Positions 44,122 to 53,684 of a DNA stretch of 64,000 nt are shown piece by piece. Every line of letters starts with the position of its first letter. Positions within the stretch are counted from its first letter, which is position 1. The translations under genes were made by a program, and so were the position numbers. The notes under the pieces were generated by a model. That model ran no database searches and was not told the origin of the DNA. It was given only the letters and a program-made list of their open reading frames with translations. The stretch is from Fodinicurvata sp. EGI_FJ10296. Its GTDB lineage: Bacteria; Pseudomonadota; Alphaproteobacteria; DSM-16000; Inquilinaceae. The stretch is taken from contig NZ_JBFCVL010000005.1 of assembly GCF_040712075.1 (NCBI RefSeq), positions 310,001 to 374,000 on the forward strand. Reading direction: 5' to 3'.

Positions 44122-44753
44122 GCAAAGCACGGCGCAAAGGCAAAGGCCCGACATCCCGCACCCGGCGGCGCGCCCTGGCGCGGACCATGACGCCCACCCA
44201 GGACCGGCGATCGGCCGGACGTCACCGCGCGCCCGGCTACGATACGCATGTCACCGTCCGGCCGATGCTGGACGCCGACGGCACGCCGCTGCCGACGACG
44301 CCCGACGAATGGCAACAGCGCCACAGCCCGACCCGGACGGTGACGATCCCCGCCGGCGAACCTCACGAACGCCAAAAGACGGCGAAGGTCCGACGCCGGA
44401 TCGCCGACGACAAGCTTTGGGGCCAGTTCACGCCGGAACAGATGCAGGCAGCCGAGCAGATCCTGTGGTGCTACAACTACCTGACGCGCGGCGTCCGCAC
44501 ACCATCCCGCGCCATCGAGCCCCACGCCGTCACAACCCCCGGCCATAACGGCGCTGCCGCGCCCATGGCCGACTGGCCGCTCACGCCCTGGGAGCTGCGG
44601 TGGCTGGACCGGTACAAGGCCTGGCGCCGGGAATGTCGGTGGGCGGGGCATACGGTGCAGATTCTGGCCGGTGACGCGCCGGCGGCAATGGGATTGATCA
44701 CGCAGACGTTTAAGGAATGGTCCTCAATTGTATATACGCTGAACCGCGGTTAA
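44118..44753 (+). CDS. phage hypothetical protein, candidate late regulator
   Basis: A 211-residue protein with a very basic N-terminus (SKARRKGKGPTSRTRRRALAR), a middle domain (LWGQFTPEQMQAAEQILWCYNYLTRG) and a C-terminal domain (WELRWLDRYKAWRRECRWAGHTVQILAG). No family recognised. It is the last early-operon gene before the BREX island, the position where lambdoid phages keep their late antiterminator, but no sequence similarity proves that. Confidence 0.6.
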   Translation: MSKARRKGKGPTSRTRRRALARTMTPTQDRRSAGRHRAPGYDTHVTVRPMLDADGTPLPTTPDEWQQRHSPTRTVTIPAGEPHERQKTAKVRRRIADDKLWGQFTPEQMQAAEQILWCYNYLTRGVRTPSRAIEPHAVTTPGHNGAAAPMADWPLTPWELRWLDRYKAWRRECRWAGHTVQILAGDAPAAMGLITQTFKEWSSIVYTLNRG

Positions 44754-44830
44754 TGCTCTGCCGGAAACAAATAAGCGGAATTATTTATATTTTGGATTTG
44801 CTTTCTGTTTATTATTATGTGCGCCGTATA

Positions 44831-45223
44831 TTACACCGTAGCGTCATGATCGACAAGGTAATAAAATAAAATTCCAGTGCCCATAAAACTGAATGCTACT
44901 GAACAATTTATTAGTACAAATGTTAGAATATATCTTTTTTCGCCTTTGTGAATTATAGAAAAGTATTTTTTTATTTTGGATTTAACTTTTCCTTCGTTTA
45001 CTGTAGAGGTTATTTCTGTACAATTTTCATTGAATCCTGTGCTCAATGTTGCAAGTAAAGCAGAGTACATACCCAAAAAGAAAGCAGCTAACGAGCATGC
45101 AAAAACCTTGATCAGACCTTGCTCTAAAAACACTTCTATTGACGGGAATAAAGTTAATATTGCAATTCCATTAAACATCATTATCGATAATGAAATATTT
45201 CGATAATTATCAAATTTCGGCAT
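44831..45223 (-). CDS. low-GC membrane protein at the edge of the BREX island
   Basis: A 130-residue protein with hydrophobic segments near residues 10-30, 38-60, 100-120. Its base composition is far lower in GC (about one-third) than either neighbour, so it was probably acquired separately. It lacks recognised motifs. Small membrane proteins near defence systems may act as effectors, but there is no direct evidence here. The first gene inside the left edge of the island. Confidence 0.6.
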   Translation of the reverse strand: MPKFDNYRNISLSIMMFNGIAILTLFPSIEVFLEQGLIKVFACSLAAFFLGMYSALLATLSTGFNENCTEITSTVNEGKVKSKIKKYFSIIHKGEKRYILTFVLINCSVAFSFMGTGILFYYLVDHDATV

Positions 45224-45348
45224 TATTCAGGTCTCTATGTTGGAAAAAATCGTTAGGCAGGGAGTGGTGACAGAAGCTTGTCTTTAATGCTAGAAAAATG
45301 CGCATTGCTGGCTGCTGCCAACGACAGCACGTGTCCCAAGGAATCGCT

Positions 45349-45996
45349 ATGCGTAGTCCAGGATCAGTCTCGGCATTAGAAGCCCTTGGCCGTGTGAGGC
45401 TTTCCGAGAATTTTTTCATGAGGGACATGCTCTATTCCGAGATCGCCAACTTTTATGGCATCCCGAACATCCCTGACGACCCAAGCCTTGCCATAGCTGC
45501 CGGCACCCGTCTGTGCGAGGAACTCCTTGAACCAATTTGGCTGAGGTTTGGCCGCATCTCGATCCGATCGGCGTTTCGTTCGTGCGCTGTCAACGAAGTC
45601 GGAGTTGGTAAACACAACTGTGCGAGCAACGAAGCGAACTATGCCGCTCATATCTGGGACCGGCGCGACGCAAACGGATACATGGGGGCAACGGCGTGTG
45701 TCGTCGTGCAGAGCTTCCTGCCACACTATGAGCGAACGGGCCATTGGCAGGCCCTCGCATGGTGGCTTCATGATCACTTGCCGAATAACGCAGGCCTGAC
45801 CTTCTTTCCAAAGCTCGCCGCGTTCAACATCTCATGGCACGAAAATCCCACCCGCAGCCTATACAGTTACATCCCGCCTGAGAGAGGCTGGCTGACCAAG
45901 CCCGGGATGGAGAATTTTGACGGATCGCATGCCAAAGAGTACGAAGAATGGCTCGAGGAAGCAGAAGCAAAGAAACACTCAAAAATTAACAAATAA
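45349..45996 (+). CDS. peptidase M15-like protein next to brxL
   Basis: About 215 residues. RISIRSAFRSCAVNE followed by NEANYAAHIWDRRD resembles the zinc-binding S-x-H...D part of M15 D-Ala-D-Ala peptidases, then WALAWWLHDHLPNN and a YIPPERGWLTKPGM tail. AAGGAA is upstream of the ATG at 45349. I have seen similar proteins only as hypothetical or M15-like in defence islands. It converges on brxL. It might cleave peptidoglycan, or the fold may be reused for another task. Confidence 0.6.
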   Translation: MRSPGSVSALEALGRVRLSENFFMRDMLYSEIANFYGIPNIPDDPSLAIAAGTRLCEELLEPIWLRFGRISIRSAFRSCAVNEVGVGKHNCASNEANYAAHIWDRRDANGYMGATACVVVQSFLPHYERTGHWQALAWWLHDHLPNNAGLTFFPKLAAFNISWHENPTRSLYSYIPPERGWLTKPGMENFDGSHAKEYEEWLEEAEAKKHSKINK

Positions 45997-46022
45997 ATCC
46001 GTTCGTATTTTAAGTTAAAAAA

Positions 46023-48071
46023 TCATTCATGAATTGCTTTCCGAAGGGCATCTCGCGCATCAGCGTAGAAGAGAACCTGGATTTTCGTCGCCACGTCGTC
46101 TGAAAGGTCAATCAATGATCTGCGACTAGAAACAGGCAAGAGCACGGCGCTCGCTCCCTTTTCCATGGCAAGCTCGACAACGTCGATTGGGTTGTGAACG
46201 GGTTCGATGGAGCCACCCAAAGTGATTCCCCCGGCGACAACCAGGCCACCCTTCAAAGGCTTGCCGAGCAAGGCAGAGCAAAGTCCAACAAGAATTCCAA
46301 CGCCGAGTTGCTCGCCGCTCTTTGCCGCATCGAACGATCGGATCTGGATAGCGAATTCATGTTCGCGCGGCTGGCGTTCACCGACAAGCTCCTTTGATCG
46401 CGCATATAGATTTTGCTCTGCAATGCGAACGCTTTCGCGAAATGGGCCGGGAGGATTCTGGTTTAGAATACGAATGCCCCCGCCGGGGCTTTCAGTTACT
46501 TCAATGCGAAACAACCCAGTGCTTTCATCCTGACCACCTGGACTGATGGCCCATATCTGGCCGGCTGGCAGTGGGTCGGAAGCAATGCCATCAGCGCTCT
46601 GCAACTCGGGTGTGGAGACAAATTTCTCTACCCCGTCCAGTCCAATCGTGTAGCTGAACTGAGTATTACGAAACTCGGCCGAGCCGATGCGCTTCTGCTG
46701 CTCCTTGACACGACGACGTACTTCCAAGGCAAGGCGAACCGCCCATTCGAGATCGTCATCCGGCACCGCGACAGATGGATCGGGGTAGAGGAGCTTCAAC
46801 AGGCCTGAGACTGTCTTGTTAACGGCATTTTGGTCGCGACCGGAAAGGGCACCCCCAAAGTGCACTCGTCCCTGCAGGACATTCGCGCGACTTTGCGAGC
46901 GAAGCCGCGAGAAGCTTTCCGCGAGAACGTCGCTTACAAGCCCGAAACGGTCGGTGAACAATTCCTTGCTTATCTTAGGAACGTCCCATCCTGGCAGATA
47001 GCAGTGGATGCGGTCCATAAAGGCGGTGTCGTTGCGCATCTCAGGCGGCATCGGTCCAAAAAGATGTCCGACCCGCTGCTGGTGCTGCACGTCCACATCG
47101 AAGTTGCCGACCATTACAATACTGCCATCGGCGCGAATACTCTCTCGCCCGCGCGAGAATTCCCCCGACTCCATGTAGCCTTTCATGATGTTGACGCCGT
47201 CTTTCTGGTCGAAGGAAACGCCCGAGACCTCGTCGAAGCAGACGACATCGTATTGGCAAACAAGCCCGCGCTGCCCATTCTGCATATTAACGAACATTCG
47301 CGCGACTGTTGCCTTGCCACCAGAGACGAGGTGCGCATAAGGCGAGACTTGCTGGAAAAGGTGGCTCTTGCCCGTCCCGCGCGGGCCGAGCTCGATCATA
47401 TTGTAGTTCCGCTCCACGAACGGGACCATGCGAAGCAGCGTCGTGTCCTGAGCCCGGGCGCTGAGTGCTGCCGGCTCCAGGCCGACACTCCGTAAGAGGA
47501 AATCCTTCCATTCGTGCGTAGAAAGTTGGGCGCGACCGGCAGCAATTTTATCCAGAATATCGCGTGTCGATAGCTGAATTTCGCGGAGGCTTAGGATTTC
47601 AAACGGCCGGCCTCCTTTCTCTTGCGCGATGCTAGCGTCATAGCCAAGCTCGACCTCCGCATAGAACCCGCCGGTCAGCATTCGCTCATGGTCGAGGACG
47701 ATCTTGTCCGAAATCCGTACGTCGTTCACCCGAAGGCTCGGCAAGGTCGCCAGGTAGCTGTCGGTTTTAAAGTCGAGCCGGGCAGTAACGATGTCGATGA
47801 TACGCACGGACCCGCGGTCGCGCGCCTTGGATTTGAACAGCTCCTCCTCACCCGCCCGGACTGTACGATCCGAGAGCTGCGACTGTACCATCTGAAGGCC
47901 TTCTTCAATCTCTTCAGGCACAGTACTGGCGCAATAGCGGCCGAGCATGAACTCGACCACATAGGTCGGCACGGGGAACTGGCCTCGAAAGCGGCGCACC
48001 AAATCCTTGCGCACGATGTGACCGGGGAAGGCTTCCGCCGCCTTGCGGTCCAGGTCGTCGAGTTCGATCAC
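46023..48071 (-). CDS. brxL: BREX protein BrxL (AAA+ with Lon-like C-terminus)
   Basis: A 682-residue protein. The AAA+ core has Walker A GPRGTGKS (residues 229-236) and Walker B VVCFDEV (279-282 carry FDEV). The C-terminal ~150 residues match the Lon-like domain of BrxL (AAKSGEQLGVGILVGLCSALLG, then VVAGGITLGGSIEPV). The Lon serine and lysine are not visible at their expected places (KSGEQLG and VHNPIDVVEL). BrxL is needed for phage restriction but not for methylation in type 1 systems. Last gene of the BREX operon, one base after pglZ. Confidence 0.93.
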   Translation of the reverse strand: MIELDDLDRKAAEAFPGHIVRKDLVRRFRGQFPVPTYVVEFMLGRYCASTVPEEIEEGLQMVQSQLSDRTVRAGEEELFKSKARDRGSVRIIDIVTARLDFKTDSYLATLPSLRVNDVRISDKIVLDHERMLTGGFYAEVELGYDASIAQEKGGRPFEILSLREIQLSTRDILDKIAAGRAQLSTHEWKDFLLRSVGLEPAALSARAQDTTLLRMVPFVERNYNMIELGPRGTGKSHLFQQVSPYAHLVSGGKATVARMFVNMQNGQRGLVCQYDVVCFDEVSGVSFDQKDGVNIMKGYMESGEFSRGRESIRADGSIVMVGNFDVDVQHQQRVGHLFGPMPPEMRNDTAFMDRIHCYLPGWDVPKISKELFTDRFGLVSDVLAESFSRLRSQSRANVLQGRVHFGGALSGRDQNAVNKTVSGLLKLLYPDPSVAVPDDDLEWAVRLALEVRRRVKEQQKRIGSAEFRNTQFSYTIGLDGVEKFVSTPELQSADGIASDPLPAGQIWAISPGGQDESTGLFRIEVTESPGGGIRILNQNPPGPFRESVRIAEQNLYARSKELVGERQPREHEFAIQIRSFDAAKSGEQLGVGILVGLCSALLGKPLKGGLVVAGGITLGGSIEPVHNPIDVVELAMEKGASAVLLPVSSRRSLIDLSDDVATKIQVLFYADARDALRKAIHE

Positions 48072-48072
48072 C

Positions 48073-50346
48073 TCAATCCTCCCCGATCACCAGCCTATGG
48101 AGGGCCAATACTCGATCGTCATCATCGAGCACAACAAGACAGGCGGCTTCGCGTTCATGTTCATCACTCGCCAAGAACGATGTGCGTCCCTGCTCGTCGA
48201 GGACCCGGCCCCCCTTTACGAGGCTCTGTCCACTGGTTTCCGAACCGAGCCGCAAATCGACGCGGAGATCCGCTCCGCCGGCGACCTCGACGCGCAGGCG
48301 TAGTCCCTCCCAATTAGTTCGGTCGATCGAAACTGTCCGCTGTGGGCTACCATTCGCCACATCAATGACGGGCAGAATGCATTCTTGTGGGCTAACGCCG
48401 CCATGAGCATACTCATAGCTCGCGTAGAATGACCGCGCCCCTGTCGCGGTAGCCACCGAAATTTCAGGGTTCCAAGTCCACGGCACCTGAAGATAAGAAG
48501 TTTGCGCCCTTGCTTTCACCAGGGCGCAGCGAGTCCGCTTACCGTTCGGTTCCACTAGCCCCACATCGAGCGCCGCATGGGGCAATCCGCCGGGCATCAA
48601 CAACCAGCCATGGTCAGTGACGATGCGAAGGCTTCGCCCAGAGCGCAACAATCCGAGAATTCGATCTGCGACGTCGCGTATGGCGGCCGATAGGCGTTCA
48701 GCAAGGCGTGCCCCCAGGGCGTGTCCCTCTTCGTCAAAGCGTCCAGTCTCTGTCCAGAGCTTTGTGCCAGAAAGTAAAGCATTGCCGGTTTCCCAGCCTT
48801 GCGCTTCCATAAGCTTGAAGAGTACTGGCTTCGTCACCGGCTTCCCCTCGGGGGAGTGAGGCAGAACGTCGGAGGTGGCAGGTGGACCGACCAGCAGGGA
48901 GGCTACCGGCGAGACTATCGCCTTGCACGTCGCGGTGACAGTTGGAAATCCCGACCACATCCAGCCCAGGGATACCTTCACGCCTTCGGCTTCAAGGCGG
49001 CGAACAAGCTCGCGCGCAATGTCCATCCGCAATCCATCCACAAACAGGACCGTAGTAGCATCTGATTCGGCCTTTGGCGGTGCCGCGAGTCTGACCTTAC
49101 CGACCCGCATCAACTCTTGTAGCGCGTTTGCCCCTTGCTCAAGCCAAGGCAGGTAGACGGCACGGAGAGCGGCGGCGATTGCCTCATGATCGACCTCGCG
49201 CGGCGCTGCCGCCAGCGATTGCATAGCGGCCCAGTCGATATCGGCACTGGCCGAGACATACGCTTCCGCAAACGCATTACCCTCATGGCTCGGCAGCGCC
49301 TTGGCCGCCGCCACCTCCGCGATAAATGCCAAGGCCTGAGCCAACGGTGCCTGCCCGCGCCGCGCCCAAATCGTCTCTCGCCGCCATGCGTGCTTGGTTT
49401 CCAACTCAGCGACGTTCGCTCTTGCAGCTTCAGGAGAGATATCAGCCAGTCCAAGGAGCTGTTGACGCAGATCGTCTTCACCTTTTGAGTTGATACGTGG
49501 GTAGGAATCCTGGTGCTCGAAAAGCGTTCCTGGTTCTTGGAAATTAAGATAGGCCACGACTTGCTCATAGCCGGTGGATGCTCCAAAACGCGCCCAAACC
49601 TCCGCCCACCGCCCTTCGCGCTTGGCCAACCGTCGCACGGCATCTTGTGGGGACAGCCTGCGCGGATCGAATTTCAATTGCTTGTCGGCGATGTTGGCAA
49701 AGGCCGCGAAACGCGACGGATCGCCCAACTCTGTGAAGGCACCTTCGATCCAATCAAGCATGTCGGCGGCGAGGTCGGGGGCGAGCAGCGCATTGAGATG
49801 GTCCGCGTTCCAGCGTTGGCCGCGCAGCTCCTCAACGGGGCGCGAGCAGAAGCGCTGCGCCGCGTGGGAGAGCGCCGTGCGGGTCGCGTTGTCGTCAGCG
49901 ATGTTTAGTTTCAGCAACCCGCGTTCGGAAGTGAGGAAGCTGCGCAACGTCCAGTCCTTGCCGTTGACATGGCCGAACATGGTGCCTGCCACCGTGAACC
50001 AGACCAGCGGCTGAAGGAGCGTTGGACAGTCGTCGACGCCCTTCAGCGTCTCGCGGGCGACGCCGGGCAAATAGAGGATTGGCGTGCTCTCCTCGGGAAT
50101 ATCGACGGCGGGAAGGGCACCGGCCACTGCAGCGCGCAGCCAAACCGCCGGTCCCGTCCGTGTATCTGCATCGAACTCGCCGTAAGTCAGCAGCTCTGGA
50201 AGCCGCTCCCGCAGCGCCGGCAAAAGGGGTTCGAACTCCCTATTGGCGTCGCACCACACCACAACTTCCGGCGGCGCCTCGGCCGCGGCGTTGTAGCTCG
50301 CGGCGTAGTGCAGGGCGCTGACGAGGGCATCGAGAGGCGTCGTCAC
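48073..50346 (-). CDS. pglZ: BREX phosphatase-like protein PglZ
   Basis: A 757-residue protein of the PglZ family. The alkaline-phosphatase-superfamily core is seen in VLFVDGLRMDIARELVRRLE, GFPTVTATCKAIVSPVAS and VTDHGWLLMPGGLPHA, which supply Asp, Thr and Asp-His metal ligands. A domain of about 400 residues precedes it and a beta-rich tail follows. It looks nearest to the PglZ variant called type B in type 1 BREX systems, an inference from length and motifs. Four-base overlap with pglX. Confidence 0.93.
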   Translation of the reverse strand: MTTPLDALVSALHYAASYNAAAEAPPEVVVWCDANREFEPLLPALRERLPELLTYGEFDADTRTGPAVWLRAAVAGALPAVDIPEESTPILYLPGVARETLKGVDDCPTLLQPLVWFTVAGTMFGHVNGKDWTLRSFLTSERGLLKLNIADDNATRTALSHAAQRFCSRPVEELRGQRWNADHLNALLAPDLAADMLDWIEGAFTELGDPSRFAAFANIADKQLKFDPRRLSPQDAVRRLAKREGRWAEVWARFGASTGYEQVVAYLNFQEPGTLFEHQDSYPRINSKGEDDLRQQLLGLADISPEAARANVAELETKHAWRRETIWARRGQAPLAQALAFIAEVAAAKALPSHEGNAFAEAYVSASADIDWAAMQSLAAAPREVDHEAIAAALRAVYLPWLEQGANALQELMRVGKVRLAAPPKAESDATTVLFVDGLRMDIARELVRRLEAEGVKVSLGWMWSGFPTVTATCKAIVSPVASLLVGPPATSDVLPHSPEGKPVTKPVLFKLMEAQGWETGNALLSGTKLWTETGRFDEEGHALGARLAERLSAAIRDVADRILGLLRSGRSLRIVTDHGWLLMPGGLPHAALDVGLVEPNGKRTRCALVKARAQTSYLQVPWTWNPEISVATATGARSFYASYEYAHGGVSPQECILPVIDVANGSPQRTVSIDRTNWEGLRLRVEVAGGADLRVDLRLGSETSGQSLVKGGRVLDEQGRTSFLASDEHEREAACLVVLDDDDRVLALHRLVIGED

Positions 50347-53300
50347 TTCGCCGCCTCCACCCGTATTGGAGCGGCCACACGCGCGGCGCGCTTCTCGGCC
50401 AGAGTGGTATGGTGATCGTTGCGGCGCTCGCCCTTGAATACCTCGTACCAGGGCGCAGATGGCGCGTCGTTGCCGCGATCCTTGTCCTTCAGAATTTTCG
50501 ACAGGTCGTGGGTCAGCACACCTGCCTTGATGAAGGGGCGGATGTTCTGGCGCACGCCATCATCCAGGTCGGGGTCCCACCCGAGCGGCTGCTGGGCGAG
50601 AGGCTTCCAGCGCACGAAGATGTCGTAGGGTTGCTCGCCTTCCAGGATCTTTTCCAGCTTCTGCTGCAACTCGCGGCCCTTTTCGTAGCGCAGCGTGTTG
50701 CCTTCCGCCTTGGCGCGGGCGAGCCAGTCGCCGAGCAGGGTATAGGTGAGCTTGCGCAGGTTGGCCTGGTCAAAGCGGTGGTAGTGGGCCAAGACCGAGA
50801 AGCCGTCCTTCAGCCCGTCCGAGATGTGCCACAGGAACGGGCGCTGGCCGAAGAGAGCGCAGTGCTGCCGGAAGGCGCGGTCGCGGAGCCAGGTTTCGAG
50901 CGAGCCGTCCCGTGCCACCTTCTTGTCGAGGAGCTCATCGGCGTCGCTAACCAAACGGCGTTCCAAGGCGTCGGACCAGTCGGCGCCAAACGCGGCGGCG
51001 AGATAGCGGCGCAGGCGGTCGGCCAGCGACTTTTCTCCTGCGACGGGCGGGACGCCAACTAGACCGTCATTGTCAGCTGGGGGAAGTTCTGAAGCTTCTA
51101 CAATCCAGGCGCGGGCCTCATCGGAAAGATGCATTCTGTCGTCACTCTCGGCTGGCCAGCGATACCCTGATATCCGTGCGAGCGCGACGTGCAGTGAAAC
51201 TCCTGATCTGGCGTTCCTCGGATGCCCGTGAAAGAGCCATTGGGTTGGATCAGGCGAGGTAGGAAGAGGGAGGCCGCATTTATACTTTTTATCAAATACA
51301 TCTTGCCATTTTTTCAAGTTAAATGGCACTTTCGTTAGAGTTGCATTTGTGATGTTCTTCTTCTTATCAATGTTCCGCAGCTCCACCTTGTATTCCTTTG
51401 AGGAGCAGTACTCAAAAATCGGCCCAACATGCTCCGAGTTCAGCGGAACGATTGCAGAAACATTTCCATCGAAGCGTTCCCCAAGATAGAGGGAAGCTGG
51501 CAGATGTCTCATTTGACTAACCGCAACGCCAAGCTTTCCGAAGCAACCCTCGCCACGCAAAGCTGCAAAATGTCTTCCGCCATCACCCCAAAAGACTATA
51601 TTCTGGCAGCCACTAAAGTGAGTGTCTTCGGAAACAGTGCTTCGAAAATATGTCCAATCTGAGTTTGGAAGCGCATTCTCCCAAAATAGAAGCTTGTAAC
51701 GATCAACATCGCCCGTGCTTATGCCCTGATATGCGTGCGCATATCGAGACAACAAAGGTAGGTTATCCATTTTTGCTGCGGTGATCCGGCTATCTGGGTT
51801 CGATAGCTGATCGGTTTGTTTCAATAGCTCGAGATCTCCAGATTGAATGTGCGCAAACTTCTCATGAATTGACTCCACGTGAGTGGCATCACTTGCAAAG
51901 TGAAAATTGCTTTCCTCTACCTTTTTTCGTGTCCAAGAAGTAAGCGTGGCAAGCGGACCGCGCTTTTTGAATGCAACCCAAGCCTCTTCACCAAGAAATA
52001 CTGCAAAATCCAGGTGATATTTTTGTAGTAGTGAAATGCGGAAGTCTCTATAGCTCACCAGGAAGCACCACTCTTGTTTTGTGACGCTCGCTGTTGCCCC
52101 TCCAGGATTCAACATGCTCAAAGTTCTTTGAACCATTGAAGTCGATAAGCACTGTTTCGCCGTCGGAAAATGTGAGTCACAGTACTCAAGCATTTGAGAT
52201 GACTGTTCTCCGCGACCTAAGAAAGGAACATTTGTTGCAACAAGAGTATATTTTCCGGTGAGCATATTAATAGCATCTGCCATCCCCCTGGCCGCAAATG
52301 CACCTTCGATAACGTCGGGCTCAAGCTGTTTTGCTCTTGAAATCAACCGAGACAGCAGCCGAGTGAATTCCCGCATCTTTTCGGACTCGAAGAGGTCTCC
52401 ACCAGCTGGTTCCAATAAACTACCAAGTATGGGCGCTTGGCTGAAAAGTTCGTGCATTGCATCAAGAGCATAAGCCAATTCAGCATCACCCTGCGCAAGG
52501 CTCACGAATTCTCGTTTCGGCAAAGGTGGGGGTGCGCCTACCCATGCAATATGGGGCGACGGTAGGATCTGCCATCCGCCAATGCGCCAAGCACTCAGCG
52601 CCACGGCAAACGCCGCGATCTGCACACAGCGCCCATCGATCTCCAATCCATGGAGATTGTCGCGCAGCACTGCCGCGACCGCATCGGCGGACAACAAATT
52701 CTCATCTGCCTCGCGAAACGCCGTCAGGATGGCCAATGCCTCTGTCAGGAAGTGCCCAGACCCGCAACATGGGTCGAGGACCGTGACTGCCCTGGCCTCT
52801 TTCGGCCAACCGGGAAATGTACCCGCTGCCGGGCGCCAGGGGCCGTCTTCTCCTTCGCGCACGAACCGCAGCATGTCGAAGGTGTAACCGGGCAGCGAAC
52901 AGGCTGCACGCAAGGCAGCCTCGTCCGCAGCCGATTGCGCAAGCGCCGGATCGGCTGCCAGAACCTTGCCAGCCCACCAGGCCCCGAGCGTGTTGTGCAG
53001 CAGGAAGCGTACCATATAGGGCTCGGTGAACAGCTGCGTGACAGCCGGCAGTTCATCGGCCCCGGTCTTCACCCCCGACGCGTTGACCGCATCCTTCTCG
53101 GCCGCACGCCAGAACTGATAGGTCCAGCCCAGACTGTCCTCGGCTTGGAAGACCTCTGCGTCGAGCCCCGTCACCAGGCGGTGCAGCTTCTGGGTATGAA
53201 CCGGGTCGAGTTCGAGTGCGAGCACCGGATCGTCGATGCGGAAAACTGCGGGCAACATCGATGCGGCATACCGCTCGGCGATCACCCATGGGTCGGTCAG

Positions 53301-53681
53301 GCCCTCGGCTTCGGCGAGCTCCCGGCAGTCCTCCAGCGAGACCGGCACGTCATACTCCGGATTCCGCAGCAGACCGCGCTCGGCCAGGAACCGTGCGAAG
53401 AGCATGCGGTGCCAGTGCGCATAGGCCGCCGCTTCGAGCAGCCTTTTCGTTTCCTGCGACTCGTCCGACCTATTGAATGCGTCGCCCAGCGCACGGGCAT
53501 GGGCACGCAAGCGGCGGCGCAATCCCTTCTCGGCATCGTTCAGGTAGGAAGGTGCCTTGCCGTCCGCCACGCCGAGGCGCTGAATTGCATCGCCCGCGCC
53601 TTCTTCGGCAACTATACGCGCGTCCTTGACCGTCTTTTCGAGTATCCGGCGCAGAGCTGTGGGGAGGTAGCGGTTCGTCAT
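50343..53681 (-). CDS. pglX: BREX adenine-specific DNA methyltransferase PglX
   Basis: A 1112-residue methyltransferase that marks host DNA at N6-adenine in type 1 BREX. SAM-binding motif LDPCCGSGHF is at residues 302-311. The catalytic motif, usually NPPY, reads NVPF (484-487), a variant I recall in a subgroup of PglX. Residues ~400-815 (51.24-52.48 kb) are encoded by clearly more AT-rich DNA than the ends, suggesting exchange of the recognition region. C-terminal third is alpha-helical and highly GC-rich. Overlaps pglZ by four bases. Confidence 0.93.
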   Translation of the reverse strand: MTNRYLPTALRRILEKTVKDARIVAEEGAGDAIQRLGVADGKAPSYLNDAEKGLRRRLRAHARALGDAFNRSDESQETKRLLEAAAYAHWHRMLFARFLAERGLLRNPEYDVPVSLEDCRELAEAEGLTDPWVIAERYAASMLPAVFRIDDPVLALELDPVHTQKLHRLVTGLDAEVFQAEDSLGWTYQFWRAAEKDAVNASGVKTGADELPAVTQLFTEPYMVRFLLHNTLGAWWAGKVLAADPALAQSAADEAALRAACSLPGYTFDMLRFVREGEDGPWRPAAGTFPGWPKEARAVTVLDPCCGSGHFLTEALAILTAFREADENLLSADAVAAVLRDNLHGLEIDGRCVQIAAFAVALSAWRIGGWQILPSPHIAWVGAPPPLPKREFVSLAQGDAELAYALDAMHELFSQAPILGSLLEPAGGDLFESEKMREFTRLLSRLISRAKQLEPDVIEGAFAARGMADAINMLTGKYTLVATNVPFLGRGEQSSQMLEYCDSHFPTAKQCLSTSMVQRTLSMLNPGGATASVTKQEWCFLVSYRDFRISLLQKYHLDFAVFLGEEAWVAFKKRGPLATLTSWTRKKVEESNFHFASDATHVESIHEKFAHIQSGDLELLKQTDQLSNPDSRITAAKMDNLPLLSRYAHAYQGISTGDVDRYKLLFWENALPNSDWTYFRSTVSEDTHFSGCQNIVFWGDGGRHFAALRGEGCFGKLGVAVSQMRHLPASLYLGERFDGNVSAIVPLNSEHVGPIFEYCSSKEYKVELRNIDKKKNITNATLTKVPFNLKKWQDVFDKKYKCGLPLPTSPDPTQWLFHGHPRNARSGVSLHVALARISGYRWPAESDDRMHLSDEARAWIVEASELPPADNDGLVGVPPVAGEKSLADRLRRYLAAAFGADWSDALERRLVSDADELLDKKVARDGSLETWLRDRAFRQHCALFGQRPFLWHISDGLKDGFSVLAHYHRFDQANLRKLTYTLLGDWLARAKAEGNTLRYEKGRELQQKLEKILEGEQPYDIFVRWKPLAQQPLGWDPDLDDGVRQNIRPFIKAGVLTHDLSKILKDKDRGNDAPSAPWYEVFKGERRNDHHTTLAEKRAARVAAPIRVEAAK

Positions 53682-53684
53682 GCA

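Noticed and set aside
49513-50014. Plus-strand frames over pglZ
   Set aside because: pglZ on the minus strand has the alkaline-phosphatase motifs; the others are shadows.
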